From A07HB70 sp964512675 (GTDB lineage Archaea > Halobacteriota > Halobacteria > Halobacteriales > Haloferacaceae), in assembly GCA_964512675.1 (NCBI GenBank), contig CAZEJR010000005.1, forward strand, positions 1 to 64,000: DNA of 64,000 nt, read 5' to 3'. The notes under the pieces are model-generated. The model saw only the letters and a list, made by a program, of their open reading frames with translations. It searched no databases and had not been told where the DNA came from. A program made the translations under genes and the position numbers. This document shows positions 48,482-58,273 of the stretch, piece after piece. Each line of letters begins with the position of its first letter. Within the stretch, counting starts at the first letter, position 1.

Positions 48482-49195
48482 TCAGCGCTCCGCCGCACGG
48501 GCGTCTCGCGCGCCCTCAACCGTCGCTCGCACCGCGTCGACCCCTTCGTCGTGGAGGAGGTCGCCGACCACGACGACGTCGGCGTGGCGCCCCATCTCGT
48601 GGGCGGTGTCGTAGTCGCCGACGCCGCCGCCGTAAAACAGCGTGGCCTCGTCCAGCGCGTCGGCTGCGGCGGCGACCTTCGCGGAGTCGCCGAACGTCCC
48701 GGAGTACTCGACGTAGACGATCTCCTGTCCGAACATCCGCTCTGCGACCTTCGCGTAGGCGGCGACGTCGTCGGCGCTCTGGTCGCAGTTGGCCCCGGTC
48801 AGCTGCGCCACCGACGCGTCGGGGTTCATCACGATGTACGCCTCCGTGTGGGTGCGGTTCCACTCGATACTGTCGACCCGCACCCACTCTTTGTGCGCGC
48901 CGGTCACCCACGACACGTCGCCGGCGTTCATGACGACGGGGACGAGATAGCCGGCCAGCGAGTCGTGCTCGACGACGACGGCTGGGTTCGACGGCTCCTG
49001 GTAGAGCGGCACGTCGTACCGCCGGCAGGCGTCTATCACCCGGCCCATCTTGTCCCGCGTCACGTCGAGCGTGCCCCCGACCTCGATAGCGTCCGTTCCC
49101 GTCCGGCAGACGTCCTCGAAGCTCTGCCCCTCCGGCAGGTCCTTGTCGGGGTCGACCTTCAGGACGTGGTCCCAGTCCGCCCACGCGCGGGTCAT
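48482..49195 (-). CDS. (S)-3-O-geranylgeranylglyceryl phosphate synthase
   Basis: 237-residue TIM-barrel prenyltransferase of the PcrB/GGGPS family. It makes the first ether bond of archaeal lipids from glycerol 1-phosphate and geranylgeranyl diphosphate. Seen: DWDHVLKVDPDKDLPEGQSF at the N terminus, GTDAIEVGGTLDVTRDKMGR, YQEPSNPAVV, YIVMNPDASVAQLTGANCDQ, and the phosphate-binding ends YVEYSGTFGD and LFYGGGVGDYDTAHEMGRHA. The ATG at 49195 (MTRAWADWDHV) was chosen over an upstream in-frame start. Its neighbours upstream and downstream on the same strand are topA and aspS. Confidence 0.93.
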   Translation of the reverse strand: MTRAWADWDHVLKVDPDKDLPEGQSFEDVCRTGTDAIEVGGTLDVTRDKMGRVIDACRRYDVPLYQEPSNPAVVVEHDSLAGYLVPVVMNAGDVSWVTGAHKEWVRVDSIEWNRTHTEAYIVMNPDASVAQLTGANCDQSADDVAAYAKVAERMFGQEIVYVEYSGTFGDSAKVAAAADALDEATLFYGGGVGDYDTAHEMGRHADVVVVGDLLHDEGVDAVRATVEGARDARAAER

Positions 49196-49272
49196 CGTCG
49201 ACACAGCCGGGACGCGAGATGAAAAAGGCGCGGGCGACACGCGTCGTCCGTGCCGTTCGCGCGGCGCCGGGG

Positions 49273-51765
49273 TCAGTCCGCCTGCGCCTGCCAGTCCTCG
49301 ACGGTGTCGACACCGACGCCGTCGACACGGTCCGCGAGCGCGTCCGGCTCCTCGCGCCTGAGCGCCGCGAGGTCTTCCACTCCCGCCTCGCGGAGCTTCT
49401 CCGCCGTCGTCTCGCCGACGCCGTCGAGCGTCTCGAGCTCCGACCCCTCCTGCTCGGCCCGGTACGTCCGGTAGTTACAGATCGGACAGCCGAGCGCCCA
49501 CGGCTCCCGGCTGTCGTAGGTCACTCTGAGTGCGGGCAGGGCGTGGTCGTCGCACGTCTCGTCGGTCACCTCGACGTCCCCGCGGCGCGGGAGCGGGAGC
49601 GAGTAGTCACAGTCCGGGTAGCGCGTACAGCCGACCAGCCGCGAGCCGGTCCGGGTGCGCTTGATCGCGAGTTCGCCGCCCGCGTCGGCGCCACACTCCG
49701 GACAGGCGCCGATGACGCGGTCGGGCGTGTCCTCGGCGGCCTCCACACGACACCGGGGACAGCCGTGGACGAACGTCTTCCGCCCGGCGAGCATCTTGAT
49801 CCGCTGGAGGTCGTGGGCCTCGCACGACTCCCCCAGCACGAGCGGGCGGCCAGTCGACGGCAGTGGCAGGGTGAACTCGCAGTCGGGGTAGCCGTCACAG
49901 CCGACGAACTGCGAGCCGTCGCGGGCGTTCCGGAGGAGCAGCTGTGACCCGCAGTCGGGACACGGCCCGAGCGTCTTGTCTGCCTTCAGCGACTCGCGGA
50001 GGTGTGCGCCGACCTCCTCGTGGGCGTCCGCGAGGCGGTCGAATATCTCCGCGAGCATCTGCCGGGACTCGGCGGTCACCTCGTCGTAGTCGCGCTCGCC
50101 GCGGGCGATCGCCTCCATGTCGGCCTCCAGCCGCGCGGTCATCTCCTCCGTGACGATCGGCTCGGCGAACTCCTCGCTCGCGTCGACGACGGCGGTCGCG
50201 AGCCGCGTGGGCCGGGGCGGGTCGCTCTCGACGTAGCCACGGCTGTACAGCTTCTCGATCACGCCGTGGCGGGTGGCCTTCGTCCCGATGCCCATCTCCT
50301 CCATCGTCTCGACGAGCCGGGACTGGCCGTAGCGTCGCGGCGGCTGGGTCTCCTTTGCCTCCAGCCGGACGTCCCGGACCGACAGCGACTCGCCCTCCCG
50401 GACGTCCGGGACGGCTCGCTCGCTCGCCCCGGCGTAGGGGTAGACGGCGAGGTAGCCCGGCTCCACCAGCCGCCGCCCGTTTGCCTTCAGCCGCAGCGGC
50501 TCCTCGTCGTCGACGACGGCGACGACCGACAGGTCCTCCCACTCGGCGGGGGCCGCACAGGTCGCGACGAACCGCCGGACCACGAGCTCGTACAGCTCCC
50601 ACTCGTCCGCAGAGAGGTCGCTCCGCGCCGGGAGCTCGCCGGTCGGGTGGATCGGCGGGTGGTCGGTCGACTCCGTGTCGCCGCTCGTCGGCTCGACGTC
50701 GCCGTCGAGGACAGCCGCGGCGTCGTCGCCGAAGGCGGCGTGGTCGGACAGGTCCGAGAGCAGGTCCGCCGGGTCGAGGTCCTCGGGGTAGACCGTGTTT
50801 TCCGTCCGCGGGTAGGTGATCCAGCCGTCGGTGTAGAGCTCCTCCGCGACGGACATCGCCCGGCTCGCGCCGTAGCCGAGCGACCCCGCCGCCGAGATGT
50901 ACGCCGTGGTGTCGAACGGCGTCGGCGGCTCGTCGGTCCGGCGCCGCCGGTCGACGCTGTCGACCGTCGCCGTCGCCGTCGCCGTCAGCCGCTCGTCGGC
51001 AGTCTCGGCTCGGGCCTCGTTCCAGATCCGGCGCTCCTGCGTGCCGTCCTCGCCCTCGTAGACGTGCTGTGCCTCGAACGACCGCTCCTCGCCGGCCAGC
51101 GTGGCGTACAGCTCCCAGTAGGGGTCGGGCTCGAACGCCTCGATCTCCCGCTCGCGGTCGACGAGCAGCTTCAGCGTCGGTCCCTGCACCCGGCCGACGG
51201 AGATGAAGTCCTCGCCGAGCCGGCCTGCCGACAGCGAGAGGTAGCGCGTCAGCGCCGCGCCCCAGACGAGGTCGACGACCTGCCGTGCCTCGCCCGCCGC
51301 CGCGAGGTCGAAGTCGATCTCGTCCGGGTCGTCGAACGCAGACCGCACCGCTCCCTCGGTGATCGAGGAGAACCGCACCCGGTCGACGGGCACGTCTGCG
51401 TCGGCCTCGCGGATCAGCTCGTAGGCCTCCTTGCCGATCAGCTCGCCCTCGCGGTCGTAGTCGGTGGCGATCGTCACCCGCGACGCGCGCCGCGCGAGCC
51501 GCCGGAGCGCCCGGACGATCCGCTCCTGTGTCGGCTGCTTCTCGACCGGCGCGTCGATCAGTTCTGCCGGCTCGGCGTTACGCCAGTCCTCGTACTCCGG
51601 CGGGAAGTCGACGCCGACGACGTGACCGGAGAGCCCGACACAGCGCCGCCCGCCCCAGGCGTAGACGTTGACGCCGCCGAGGCGGGACGCCTCTGCCGCC
51701 TCGTCGCTCAGGATCGCCGCGATCCGGCGGGCGGCGTTGTCCTTCTCGGTGACTATCAGCTCCAC
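49273..51765 (-). CDS. topA: DNA topoisomerase I (type IA)
   Basis: 830 residues. N-terminal TOPRIM domain (MELIVTEKDNAARRIAAILS; TIATDYDREGELIGKEAYEL with the acidic DxE metal site). The active-site tyrosine is Y318 in DGWITYPRTENTVYPEDLDP. The C-terminal region has two to three zinc-ribbon modules (GPCPDCGSQLLLRNARDGSQ, GCPRCRVEAAEDTPDRVIGA, ALGCPICNYRTYR) and ends in a helix-hairpin-helix (LETLDGVGETTAEKLREAGV). It relaxes negatively supercoiled DNA. The GTG at 51765 was chosen. It lies upstream of the GGGPS gene on the same strand. Confidence 0.96.
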   Translation of the reverse strand: MELIVTEKDNAARRIAAILSDEAAEASRLGGVNVYAWGGRRCVGLSGHVVGVDFPPEYEDWRNAEPAELIDAPVEKQPTQERIVRALRRLARRASRVTIATDYDREGELIGKEAYELIREADADVPVDRVRFSSITEGAVRSAFDDPDEIDFDLAAAGEARQVVDLVWGAALTRYLSLSAGRLGEDFISVGRVQGPTLKLLVDREREIEAFEPDPYWELYATLAGEERSFEAQHVYEGEDGTQERRIWNEARAETADERLTATATATVDSVDRRRRTDEPPTPFDTTAYISAAGSLGYGASRAMSVAEELYTDGWITYPRTENTVYPEDLDPADLLSDLSDHAAFGDDAAAVLDGDVEPTSGDTESTDHPPIHPTGELPARSDLSADEWELYELVVRRFVATCAAPAEWEDLSVVAVVDDEEPLRLKANGRRLVEPGYLAVYPYAGASERAVPDVREGESLSVRDVRLEAKETQPPRRYGQSRLVETMEEMGIGTKATRHGVIEKLYSRGYVESDPPRPTRLATAVVDASEEFAEPIVTEEMTARLEADMEAIARGERDYDEVTAESRQMLAEIFDRLADAHEEVGAHLRESLKADKTLGPCPDCGSQLLLRNARDGSQFVGCDGYPDCEFTLPLPSTGRPLVLGESCEAHDLQRIKMLAGRKTFVHGCPRCRVEAAEDTPDRVIGACPECGADAGGELAIKRTRTGSRLVGCTRYPDCDYSLPLPRRGDVEVTDETCDDHALPALRVTYDSREPWALGCPICNYRTYRAEQEGSELETLDGVGETTAEKLREAGVEDLAALRREEPDALADRVDGVGVDTVEDWQAQAD

Positions 51766-51902
51766 CGCCGTCCACCTCCGCCGGCTCCTGTCACACGCCG
51801 GTAGAGGGAGAGATCGTGCCTAAACCTTTCGTCAGGCGACGACCGTGATCGACCGATAGCGCGCCCGTTCGTCGCGTTCGCGGGCGTCTCGGCGCGGGCA
51901 GC

Positions 51903-53417
51903 CTATTCGTCGCTCTCGTGGCCGAGCGCCGCCCGCAGACGCTCGTTGACCGTCCCCGGGTCGGCGGCACCGCCGGTCGCGGACATCACCTGCCCGACGA
52001 GGTAGTTCAGCGCCCCGTCCTCGCCGTCGCGGTAGTCGGCGACCGCGCCCGGGTTCCGGTCGACGGCCTCGCGGACCGCGACGGCCACCTCGTCCTCGTC
52101 GGCGGTGCCGAGGTCCTCGCGGTCGATCACCGTCTCGGGGTCGACGCCCTCGTCGAGCATCGCGCGCAGCACCGTCTCCTCCGCGTTCTTCCGGGTTATC
52201 TCGCCGGCGTCGACCAGACGGACCAGCTCCCGGACCTCGTCGAGACGGTCCGCGACGTCCGCGACGGTCATGTCGCGGTAGTTGAGTTCGCCGAGGAGCA
52301 CGTCTGCCACCCAGGTCGCCGCGAGGTCGGGGTCGAAGTCGCCGGCGACCCGCTCGTAGAAGTCCGCGACCTGCTTCGTCGAGGTGAGCTTCGCCGCCGC
52401 CTCGCCCCCCAGGCCGTACTCCTCGCGGAACCGCTCGCGGCGCGCGTCGGGGAGCTCCGGGATCGAGAGCCGGTCGCGCCAGTCGGCCACCCGGAGCGGT
52501 GGGATGTCGGCCTCGCCGAAGTAGCGGTAGTCTCTCTCCTCCTCCTTCGCTCGCATCGACACCGTGATCCCCCGCGACTCGTCCCAGTGGCGCGTCTCCT
52601 GTTCGACGGCCCGACCGCGCTCGACGGCGTTACGCTGACGGGTCACCTCGTACGCGAGGGCCTTCTCTGCGCCCCGGTGACTGGAGATGTTCTTTACCTC
52701 CGTCCGGTTTGCGTCGGCGAGGGTCGCCTCGTCGACGCTCCCGTCCTCGGCCATCTCCTCCGCCGGGACGAGCGAGACGTTCGCGTCGACCCGAAGCGAG
52801 CCGTCGCGCTCGCCGTCGAAGACGCCGAGATACTCGAGCACCTCCTCCAGCTTCGCGAGGAACGCCCGAGTCTCCGCCGGGTCGCGAAAGTCCGGTTCGG
52901 TGACGATCTCCATCAGCGGCGTCCCGGCGCGGTTGTAGTCGACGAGCGTGTACTCGGCCGTGTCGATGCTGCCGCCCTCGTGGACGATGCTCCCCGGGTC
53001 CTCCTCTATGTGAGCGCGACGAACCGCGACCTCGCGGCGCTCGTCTTCGACGGACACCGCGAGCCGACCGTCGCGACAGATCGGCGCGTCGTACTGGCTG
53101 ATCTGGAAGTTCTTCGGCAGGTCGGGGTAGAAGTAGTTCTTGCGGTGGAACCGCGTCTCCGGGGCGATCTCGGCGTCGAGTGCCTTCCCGACCCGGACGG
53201 CGGCCTCGACTGCGGCCTCGTTGACGACCGGAAGCGCCCCTGGAAGGCCGAGACAGACGGGACAGGTCCGGCTGTTCGGCGCCTCGTCCTCGGCGGGAGT
53301 CGTCGAACAGCCACAGAAGATCTTGGTGTCGGTCTCGAGCTGGACGTGGACCTCCAGCCCGATGACGACGGCGAGGTCCGCGCCGGACGACGCGTCCGCA
53401 GACGCCTGCGTACCCAT
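51903..53417 (-). CDS. gatB: Asp-tRNA(Asn)/Glu-tRNA(Gln) amidotransferase subunit B
   Basis: 504 residues. N-terminal catalytic-cradle domain (DLAVVIGLEVHVQLETDTKI, FCGCSTTPAEDEAPNSRTCP with zinc-ligand cysteines, HRKNYFYPDLPKNFQISQYD, DYNRAGTPLMEIVTEPDF) and a C-terminal helical and YqeY-like tail domain (about 360-504). It transfers amide nitrogen to misacylated tRNA together with GatA and GatC, which are not in the window. The ATG at 53417 is leaderless behind the TATA box at 53440-53446. It diverges from the coiled-coil/smc unit. Confidence 0.96.
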   Translation of the reverse strand: MGTQASADASSGADLAVVIGLEVHVQLETDTKIFCGCSTTPAEDEAPNSRTCPVCLGLPGALPVVNEAAVEAAVRVGKALDAEIAPETRFHRKNYFYPDLPKNFQISQYDAPICRDGRLAVSVEDERREVAVRRAHIEEDPGSIVHEGGSIDTAEYTLVDYNRAGTPLMEIVTEPDFRDPAETRAFLAKLEEVLEYLGVFDGERDGSLRVDANVSLVPAEEMAEDGSVDEATLADANRTEVKNISSHRGAEKALAYEVTRQRNAVERGRAVEQETRHWDESRGITVSMRAKEEERDYRYFGEADIPPLRVADWRDRLSIPELPDARRERFREEYGLGGEAAAKLTSTKQVADFYERVAGDFDPDLAATWVADVLLGELNYRDMTVADVADRLDEVRELVRLVDAGEITRKNAEETVLRAMLDEGVDPETVIDREDLGTADEDEVAVAVREAVDRNPGAVADYRDGEDGALNYLVGQVMSATGGAADPGTVNERLRAALGHESDE

Positions 53418-53439
53418 GGGGGTAGGTCGGTGCGACCGA

Positions 53440-53446
53440 TATAAAG
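53440..53446 (-). promoter_or_regulatory. TATA box for gatB
   Basis: CTTTATA on the minus strand, centred 26 bp before the gatB ATG. It is one of the clearest TATA boxes in the window and lies back to back with the promoter of the smc unit. Confidence 0.65.
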
Positions 53447-53476
53447 GCTACCGAACCGGGCGGATGTCTGACACAG

Positions 53477-53482
53477 TTTTAT
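53477..53482 (+). promoter_or_regulatory. TATA box for the coiled-coil-smc-scpA unit
   Basis: TTTTAT, 26-31 bp before the ATG at 53508, so the transcript is probably leaderless. It is about 30 bp from the oppositely directed gatB TATA box. Confidence 0.6.
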
Positions 53483-53507
53483 CCGGGCGCGGCTGCGGTA
53501 TGACGGT

Positions 53508-53807
53508 ATGAGCAACCGGGTCGAAGAGCTGGAGTCGACGGTCAGAGAGCTTCGGGCCGCGGTCGACGGCCTGACCGAGGAGCTGGTCGAGACGCGCGAG
53601 CGCCTCCGCCAGCTCGAGGAGGAGCGCGCCGCCGACCCGGCCCACGAGGCCGTCGAGTCGGCGCACGCCGAACACGTCGACGCCGAGGCGACAGCAGCCG
53701 ACGACGCCGAGGCCGAGACTGCCGAGGAGGCAGACGCCGGAGCCGAGCCCGACTCCGAGGCAGAGACCGACGACGCGGACGACACCGACGAGATCATCGT
53801 CGCCTGA
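53508..53807 (+). CDS. Coiled-coil protein with acidic tail (DUF7518-like)
   Basis: 99 residues. The N-terminal half is a heptad-repeat helix (RVEELESTVRELRAAVDGLT, EELVETRERLRQLEEERAAD), and the C-terminal half is a very acidic, disordered-looking tail (AEAETAEEADAGAEPDSEAE, DDADDTDEIIVA). It directly precedes smc (21-bp gap) and probably shares its transcript. Small coiled-coil proteins of this kind precede smc in other haloarchaea (family name from memory). An accessory role in the condensin complex is inference from position. Confidence 0.85.
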   Translation: MSNRVEELESTVRELRAAVDGLTEELVETRERLRQLEEERAADPAHEAVESAHAEHVDAEATAADDAEAETAEEADAGAEPDSEAETDDADDTDEIIVA

Positions 53808-53828
53808 GGCGGGCCGCCTCTTCCCGCC

Positions 53829-56800
53829 ATGCATATAAAGAAACTCGTTCTCGACGAGTTCAAGAGCTTCGGCCGGAAGACGACGATCCCACTCTACGAC
53901 GACTTCACCGTCGTCACGGGACCGAACGGCTCCGGCAAGTCGAACATCATCGACGCCGTCCTGTTCGCGCTGGGGCTCGCGCGCACCCGTGGCATCCGGG
54001 CACAGAAGCTCACCGACCTCATCTACAACCCCGGCCACGAGGACGGCGAGCGCGCCGGCTCCGGCCCGCGCGAGGCGTCCGTGACGGTCGTCCTCGACAA
54101 CACCGACCGCCGGCTCGACCGCTCGCAGGTGGTCAACGCCGCCGGCACCGACGACGTCGGCGACGTCGACGAGATAGCCGTCCGGCGCCGTGTGAAAGAG
54201 ACCGACGAGAACTACTACTCGTACTACTACCTCAACGGTCGGTCGGTCAACCTGTCTGACGTGCGCGACCTCCTCGCGCAGGCGGGCGTGACGCCGGAGG
54301 GGTACAACGTCGTGATGCAGGGCGACGTGACGGAGATAACGTCGATGACGGCCCGCGAGCGCCGGGAGATCGTCGACGAGATAGCCGGCGTCGCGGAGTT
54401 CGACGCGAAGAAGGCAGACGCGTTCGACGAACTCGAGACGGTCGAGGACCGTCTCGAGGAGGCCGCGCTCCGCGTCGAGGAGAAGGAGGCTCGGCTGGAC
54501 CAGCTGGCCGACGAGCGCGAGACCGCACTCGCGTACCAGTCGCTGAAAGAGGAGCGCGAGGAGTACGAGGGCTACCTCAAGGCCGCACAGCTGGAGGACA
54601 AGCGCGGCGACCTCGTCGGCGTCCAGAAGACGATCGAGGCCCGCGAGCAGGACCTCGCGGACGCGGAGGCGACGCTCGACGAGCGACAGGCGCGGGTCGA
54701 CGACCTTGAGGGCGACCACGAGGAGCTGACCCGCGAGATCGAGCGCAAAGGCGAGGACGAACAGGTCCGGCTCCGCTCCGAGATCGAGGAGACACGAGGC
54801 GAGATCGCGCGGCTAGAGGGCGAGATCGAGTCCGCGAACGACCGTATCGAGGACGCCGAGACCGACCGCCGCGAGGCGTTCGTCGCGCTCGACCGGAAGG
54901 AAGAGCGGATCGAGGAGATAGACGAGGAGCGCCGCGAGGTCAGAGTCCAGAAGGCGTCGGCGATGAGCGACCTCGAGGCCAAGCGCGAGGCGCTGGCCGA
55001 ACTCGAGGCCGAGATCGACGCCGTCGACGCCGAGTACGACGAGCTGACGGCCGAACTCGCGGAGCTGGAGGAGCGCGCACGCGAGCTCGAGGCCGAGCGC
55101 GCCGAACGCCAGCGCGAGAAGGACCGCCTGCTCGACGAGGCCCGCCGGCGGTCGTCCGAGCTCGACGACAGGCGCGAGGAGCTCGCCGACGCAGCCGAGC
55201 GCCTGCCGGGGCTGAAGGCCGAGCGCTCCGACCTGGCGTCCGAGCTCGACAAGGCCGAGCGGAACCGCGAGACGATCCGGAAGGCGGTCGACGACCTCCA
55301 GGAGCGGCGCACGACGCTGAAAGGCGAACTGAGCGAGGTCGAGGAGGACCTGCGCGCGGCCCGCAACGAGTACGCGGAGCTGGAGGCGAAGGCCGGCCAC
55401 GACGGCGACGACTCGTGGCCGCGCCCGGTCACGGCGGTACGGTCGTCGGGGATCGACGGCGTCTACGGCCCGGTCGGCGAACTGGGCACCGTCGCGGCGG
55501 AGTACGCGACCGCCTGCGAGACGGCAGCCGGCGGGCGGCTGGCGCACGTCGTGGTCGACGACGACGACGTCGGGGGGTCGTGTATCGAGTACCTGAAGTC
55601 GCGCAACGCCGGCCGCGCGACGTTCCTGCCGCTCGCGAAGATGGACCGACGCGGCCTCCCGTCGCTCCCGTCGCGCGACGGCGTGGTCGACTTCGCGCGC
55701 AGCCTCGTCGACTACGACGACCGCTACGAGCCGGCGTTCTCGTACGTCCTCGGCGCGACCCTCGTCGTCGAGGACACCGCGACGGCACGGGCCCTGATGG
55801 GCGACTACCGGATGGTCACGCTCGACGGCGACCTCGTCGAGACGTCGGGCGCGATGACCGGCGGGAGCGGCGGTGGGACACGCTTCTCGTTCTCGCAGTC
55901 CGAAGGAGGCCGGCTGGCCCGCCTCGCCGAGCGTATCGAGACGCTGGAGGACCGACGGCGGTCGGTCCGGTCGGAGCTGGACGACGTCGAGTCGGACCTC
56001 GACGACGCCCGCGAGCGCCAGAGCGCGGCGCACGAGCGGGTGCGCGAGGTCGAGTCCCGCGTCGACGACAAGCGCGACGAACTCGCGGCGACGGAGGAGC
56101 GGGTCGACGAGCTGGAGGCGACGGTCGAGGCGCTGGAGGCCGAGCGCGCGTCTGTCGACGAGGAGATGGGCGAGCTGGAGGCGACGATCGCCGACCTGGA
56201 CGAGGAGTTCGCCACGGTCGAGGGAGAGATCGACCGTGTGAAAGACGAGCTCTCCGACTCGCCGGTCCCCGAGCTGAGCGAGGCCGCAGACGGGGCCCGC
56301 GACGAGATCGAGACCCTCGAGGGGCGGGTCGACGACCTCGACGGTCGGCTAAACGAGCTCGAGCTCGAGCGCGAGTACGCGACCGAGGCCGCCGAGGAGC
56401 TCCGGGAGACGGTCGACCGGGCGCAGGAGCGGACGGCGAGCGCGGAGGAGCGTATCGCCGAGCTCGACGAGGCGATCGCGGAGCGCGAGGACCGCCTCGA
56501 GGCGAAGCAGGCACAGGTCGCGGAGCTGGAGGCAGACCTCGCGGAGCTGAAGACGGAGCGCGAGGCCCTCGCGGAGGACCTGCGTGAGGCGCGGTCGAAG
56601 CGCGACCGGGCGCGCGAGCGGGTTCGGGCGGTCGAGGACGACGTCGCCGACCTGGAGGAGCGCGCCGAGCGGCTGGAGTGGGAGGTCGCGGAGCTGGAGG
56701 AGGCGGTCGGCGACTACGACCCGGACGAGGTGCCCGACCACGAGACGGTCGAGGCGCGGGTCGCCGACCTCGACGCCGAGATGGACGCACTCGAGCCGGT

Positions 56801-57416
56801 GAACATGCTCGCGGTCGAGGAGTACGACGAGGTGGCCGACGAGCTCGCCGCCCTCGAGGAGCGCCGGGACGTCCTCGTCGAGGAGCGCGAGGGGATCGAG
56901 GCGCGGATCGAGCGCTACGAGTCGACGAAGCGAGAGACGTTTCTGGAGTCGTTCGAGGCGGTCGACGAGCAGTTCCAGCGGGTGTTCGACCGGCTGTCCG
57001 ACGGCACCGGCGAACTCCTCCTCGAGAACGAGTCGGACCCGTTCGACGGCGGGCTGACGATGCGGGCCGAGCCGGGCGACAAGCCGGTTCAGCGTCTCGC
57101 GGCGATGAGCGGCGGCGAGAAGAGTCTCACCGCACTCGCGTTTATCTTCGCGGTCCAGCGCACGGAGCCGGCACCGTTCTACGCGCTCGACGAGGTGGAC
57201 GCCTTCCTCGACGCCGCGAACGCCGAGCGGGTCGGCGAACTCGTCGGCGAACTCGCCGACGAGGCACAGTTCGTCGTCGTCTCGCACCGCTCGGCGCTGC
57301 TCGACCGCTCCGAGCGCGCCGTCGGCGTGACGATGCGCGACGACAACGTGAGCCGGGTCACCGGTATCGACCTGCGCACGGACGCGGAGGACCCGGAGGT
57401 GTCGGCGGATGACTGA
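53829..57416 (+). CDS. smc: Chromosome segregation protein SMC
   Basis: 1195 residues, full-length condensin-type SMC. Walker A is TVVTGPNGSGKSN (about 28-39). A long coiled coil runs to about residue 510, then the hinge domain (about 520-670: SGIDGVYGPVGELGTVAAEY, DVGGSCIEYLKSRNAGRATF, ending in the Gly-rich MTGGSGGGTRFSF), and a second coiled coil. The signature LAAMSGGEKSLTALAFIFAV and Walker B FYALDEVDAFLD are near the C terminus. The ATG at 53829 (MHIKKLVLDEFKSFGRKT) is right at the conserved start. It overlaps scpA by eight bases. Confidence 0.97.
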   Translation: MHIKKLVLDEFKSFGRKTTIPLYDDFTVVTGPNGSGKSNIIDAVLFALGLARTRGIRAQKLTDLIYNPGHEDGERAGSGPREASVTVVLDNTDRRLDRSQVVNAAGTDDVGDVDEIAVRRRVKETDENYYSYYYLNGRSVNLSDVRDLLAQAGVTPEGYNVVMQGDVTEITSMTARERREIVDEIAGVAEFDAKKADAFDELETVEDRLEEAALRVEEKEARLDQLADERETALAYQSLKEEREEYEGYLKAAQLEDKRGDLVGVQKTIEAREQDLADAEATLDERQARVDDLEGDHEELTREIERKGEDEQVRLRSEIEETRGEIARLEGEIESANDRIEDAETDRREAFVALDRKEERIEEIDEERREVRVQKASAMSDLEAKREALAELEAEIDAVDAEYDELTAELAELEERARELEAERAERQREKDRLLDEARRRSSELDDRREELADAAERLPGLKAERSDLASELDKAERNRETIRKAVDDLQERRTTLKGELSEVEEDLRAARNEYAELEAKAGHDGDDSWPRPVTAVRSSGIDGVYGPVGELGTVAAEYATACETAAGGRLAHVVVDDDDVGGSCIEYLKSRNAGRATFLPLAKMDRRGLPSLPSRDGVVDFARSLVDYDDRYEPAFSYVLGATLVVEDTATARALMGDYRMVTLDGDLVETSGAMTGGSGGGTRFSFSQSEGGRLARLAERIETLEDRRRSVRSELDDVESDLDDARERQSAAHERVREVESRVDDKRDELAATEERVDELEATVEALEAERASVDEEMGELEATIADLDEEFATVEGEIDRVKDELSDSPVPELSEAADGARDEIETLEGRVDDLDGRLNELELEREYATEAAEELRETVDRAQERTASAEERIAELDEAIAEREDRLEAKQAQVAELEADLAELKTEREALAEDLREARSKRDRARERVRAVEDDVADLEERAERLEWEVAELEEAVGDYDPDEVPDHETVEARVADLDAEMDALEPVNMLAVEEYDEVADELAALEERRDVLVEEREGIEARIERYESTKRETFLESFEAVDEQFQRVFDRLSDGTGELLLENESDPFDGGLTMRAEPGDKPVQRLAAMSGGEKSLTALAFIFAVQRTEPAPFYALDEVDAFLDAANAERVGELVGELADEAQFVVVSHRSALLDRSERAVGVTMRDDNVSRVTGIDLRTDAEDPEVSADD

Positions 57417-58266
57417 CCTGCCCGGCACGGTGGGGGCGACGAGCGCCGGTCCGTCGCGTGACCCGGACGACGCCGGCGACGAGCCGGTCGAACTGCTCGT
57501 CGGGCTGGCAGACGAAGGTGAGATCGACCCGTGGGACATCGACATCGTCGCGGTAACCGACGCCTTTCTCGACCGGCTCGACGACGCCGACCTCCGCACG
57601 TCGGGACGGGCGCTGTTCTACGCGAGCGTCCTGCTGCGGATGAAAAGCGACGCCCTTGTGGGCGACGACGAGGACGACGAGCCGGAGCCGGAGCCGGAGC
57701 CGTGGGAGGCCCGGCTGGAGGGCGACGCTCCCGCCGCCACGGGCGGTGTTCCAGCCGACGACGGGGCCGACCCCGTGGGCGCGCTGGAGGGAGAGCTCGA
57801 CCGGCGGCTGGAGCGGAAACACGCCCGGGGGTCGCCGGAGACGCTCGACGAGCTCGTGCGAGACCTGCGCGAGGCCGAGCGCGGGTCGTGGTGGAAGGAG
57901 TCACGCAGCTACGACACGAGCGGCGAGACGACCGCCCGGAGCCAGACGCTCGACTACCGTGTCGGCGACGACCCGCGGCGCGACGACGAACCGACCGCCG
58001 CGGAGGTGACGGCGCGCACCCACGCGGAGGACATCGAGTCGAGAGTCGCCGACGTGCGCGAGGTCGTCCAGACGGCACACGAGACGGGTCGGCGCGAGGT
58101 GCTGTTCCGCGAGGTCCGGGCCGCCGGCGGCGACCCGGTTCACACGTACCTCGCCCTGCTCTTTCTCGACAGCCGCGGGGTCGTGGCACTCAGTCAGGAC
58201 GACCTGTTCGGCGACCTGTGGGTGCGGGATCCGACGCGAGCGGACAGCGGCGACGAGACCTCGTAG
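57409..58266 (+). CDS. scpA: Segregation and condensation protein ScpA (kleisin)
   Basis: 285 residues. The N-terminal SMC-binding domain has ELLVGLADEGEIDPWDIDIV, then AVTDAFLDRLDDADLRTSGR and FYASVLLRMKSDALV. An acidic linker (EDDEPEPEPEPWEARLEGD) leads to the C-terminal winged-helix kleisin end with REVLFREVRAAGGDPVHTYL, followed by ALLFLDSRGVVALSQDDLF. The kleisin bridges the two SMC heads. Its ATG lies within the last codons of smc, so the two are translated together. No scpB gene is seen nearby. Confidence 0.93.
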   Translation: MTDLPGTVGATSAGPSRDPDDAGDEPVELLVGLADEGEIDPWDIDIVAVTDAFLDRLDDADLRTSGRALFYASVLLRMKSDALVGDDEDDEPEPEPEPWEARLEGDAPAATGGVPADDGADPVGALEGELDRRLERKHARGSPETLDELVRDLREAERGSWWKESRSYDTSGETTARSQTLDYRVGDDPRRDDEPTAAEVTARTHAEDIESRVADVREVVQTAHETGRREVLFREVRAAGGDPVHTYLALLFLDSRGVVALSQDDLFGDLWVRDPTRADSGDETS

Positions 58267-58273
58267 CCGCCAG

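Noticed and set aside
50002..51804. 600-codon plus-strand frame opposite topA
   Set aside because: Shadow of topA; the minus strand has TOPRIM, the catalytic Tyr and zinc ribbons.
54813..56033. 406-codon minus-strand frame inside smc
   Set aside because: Arises from the Glu/Leu-rich coiled-coil codons read in antisense.
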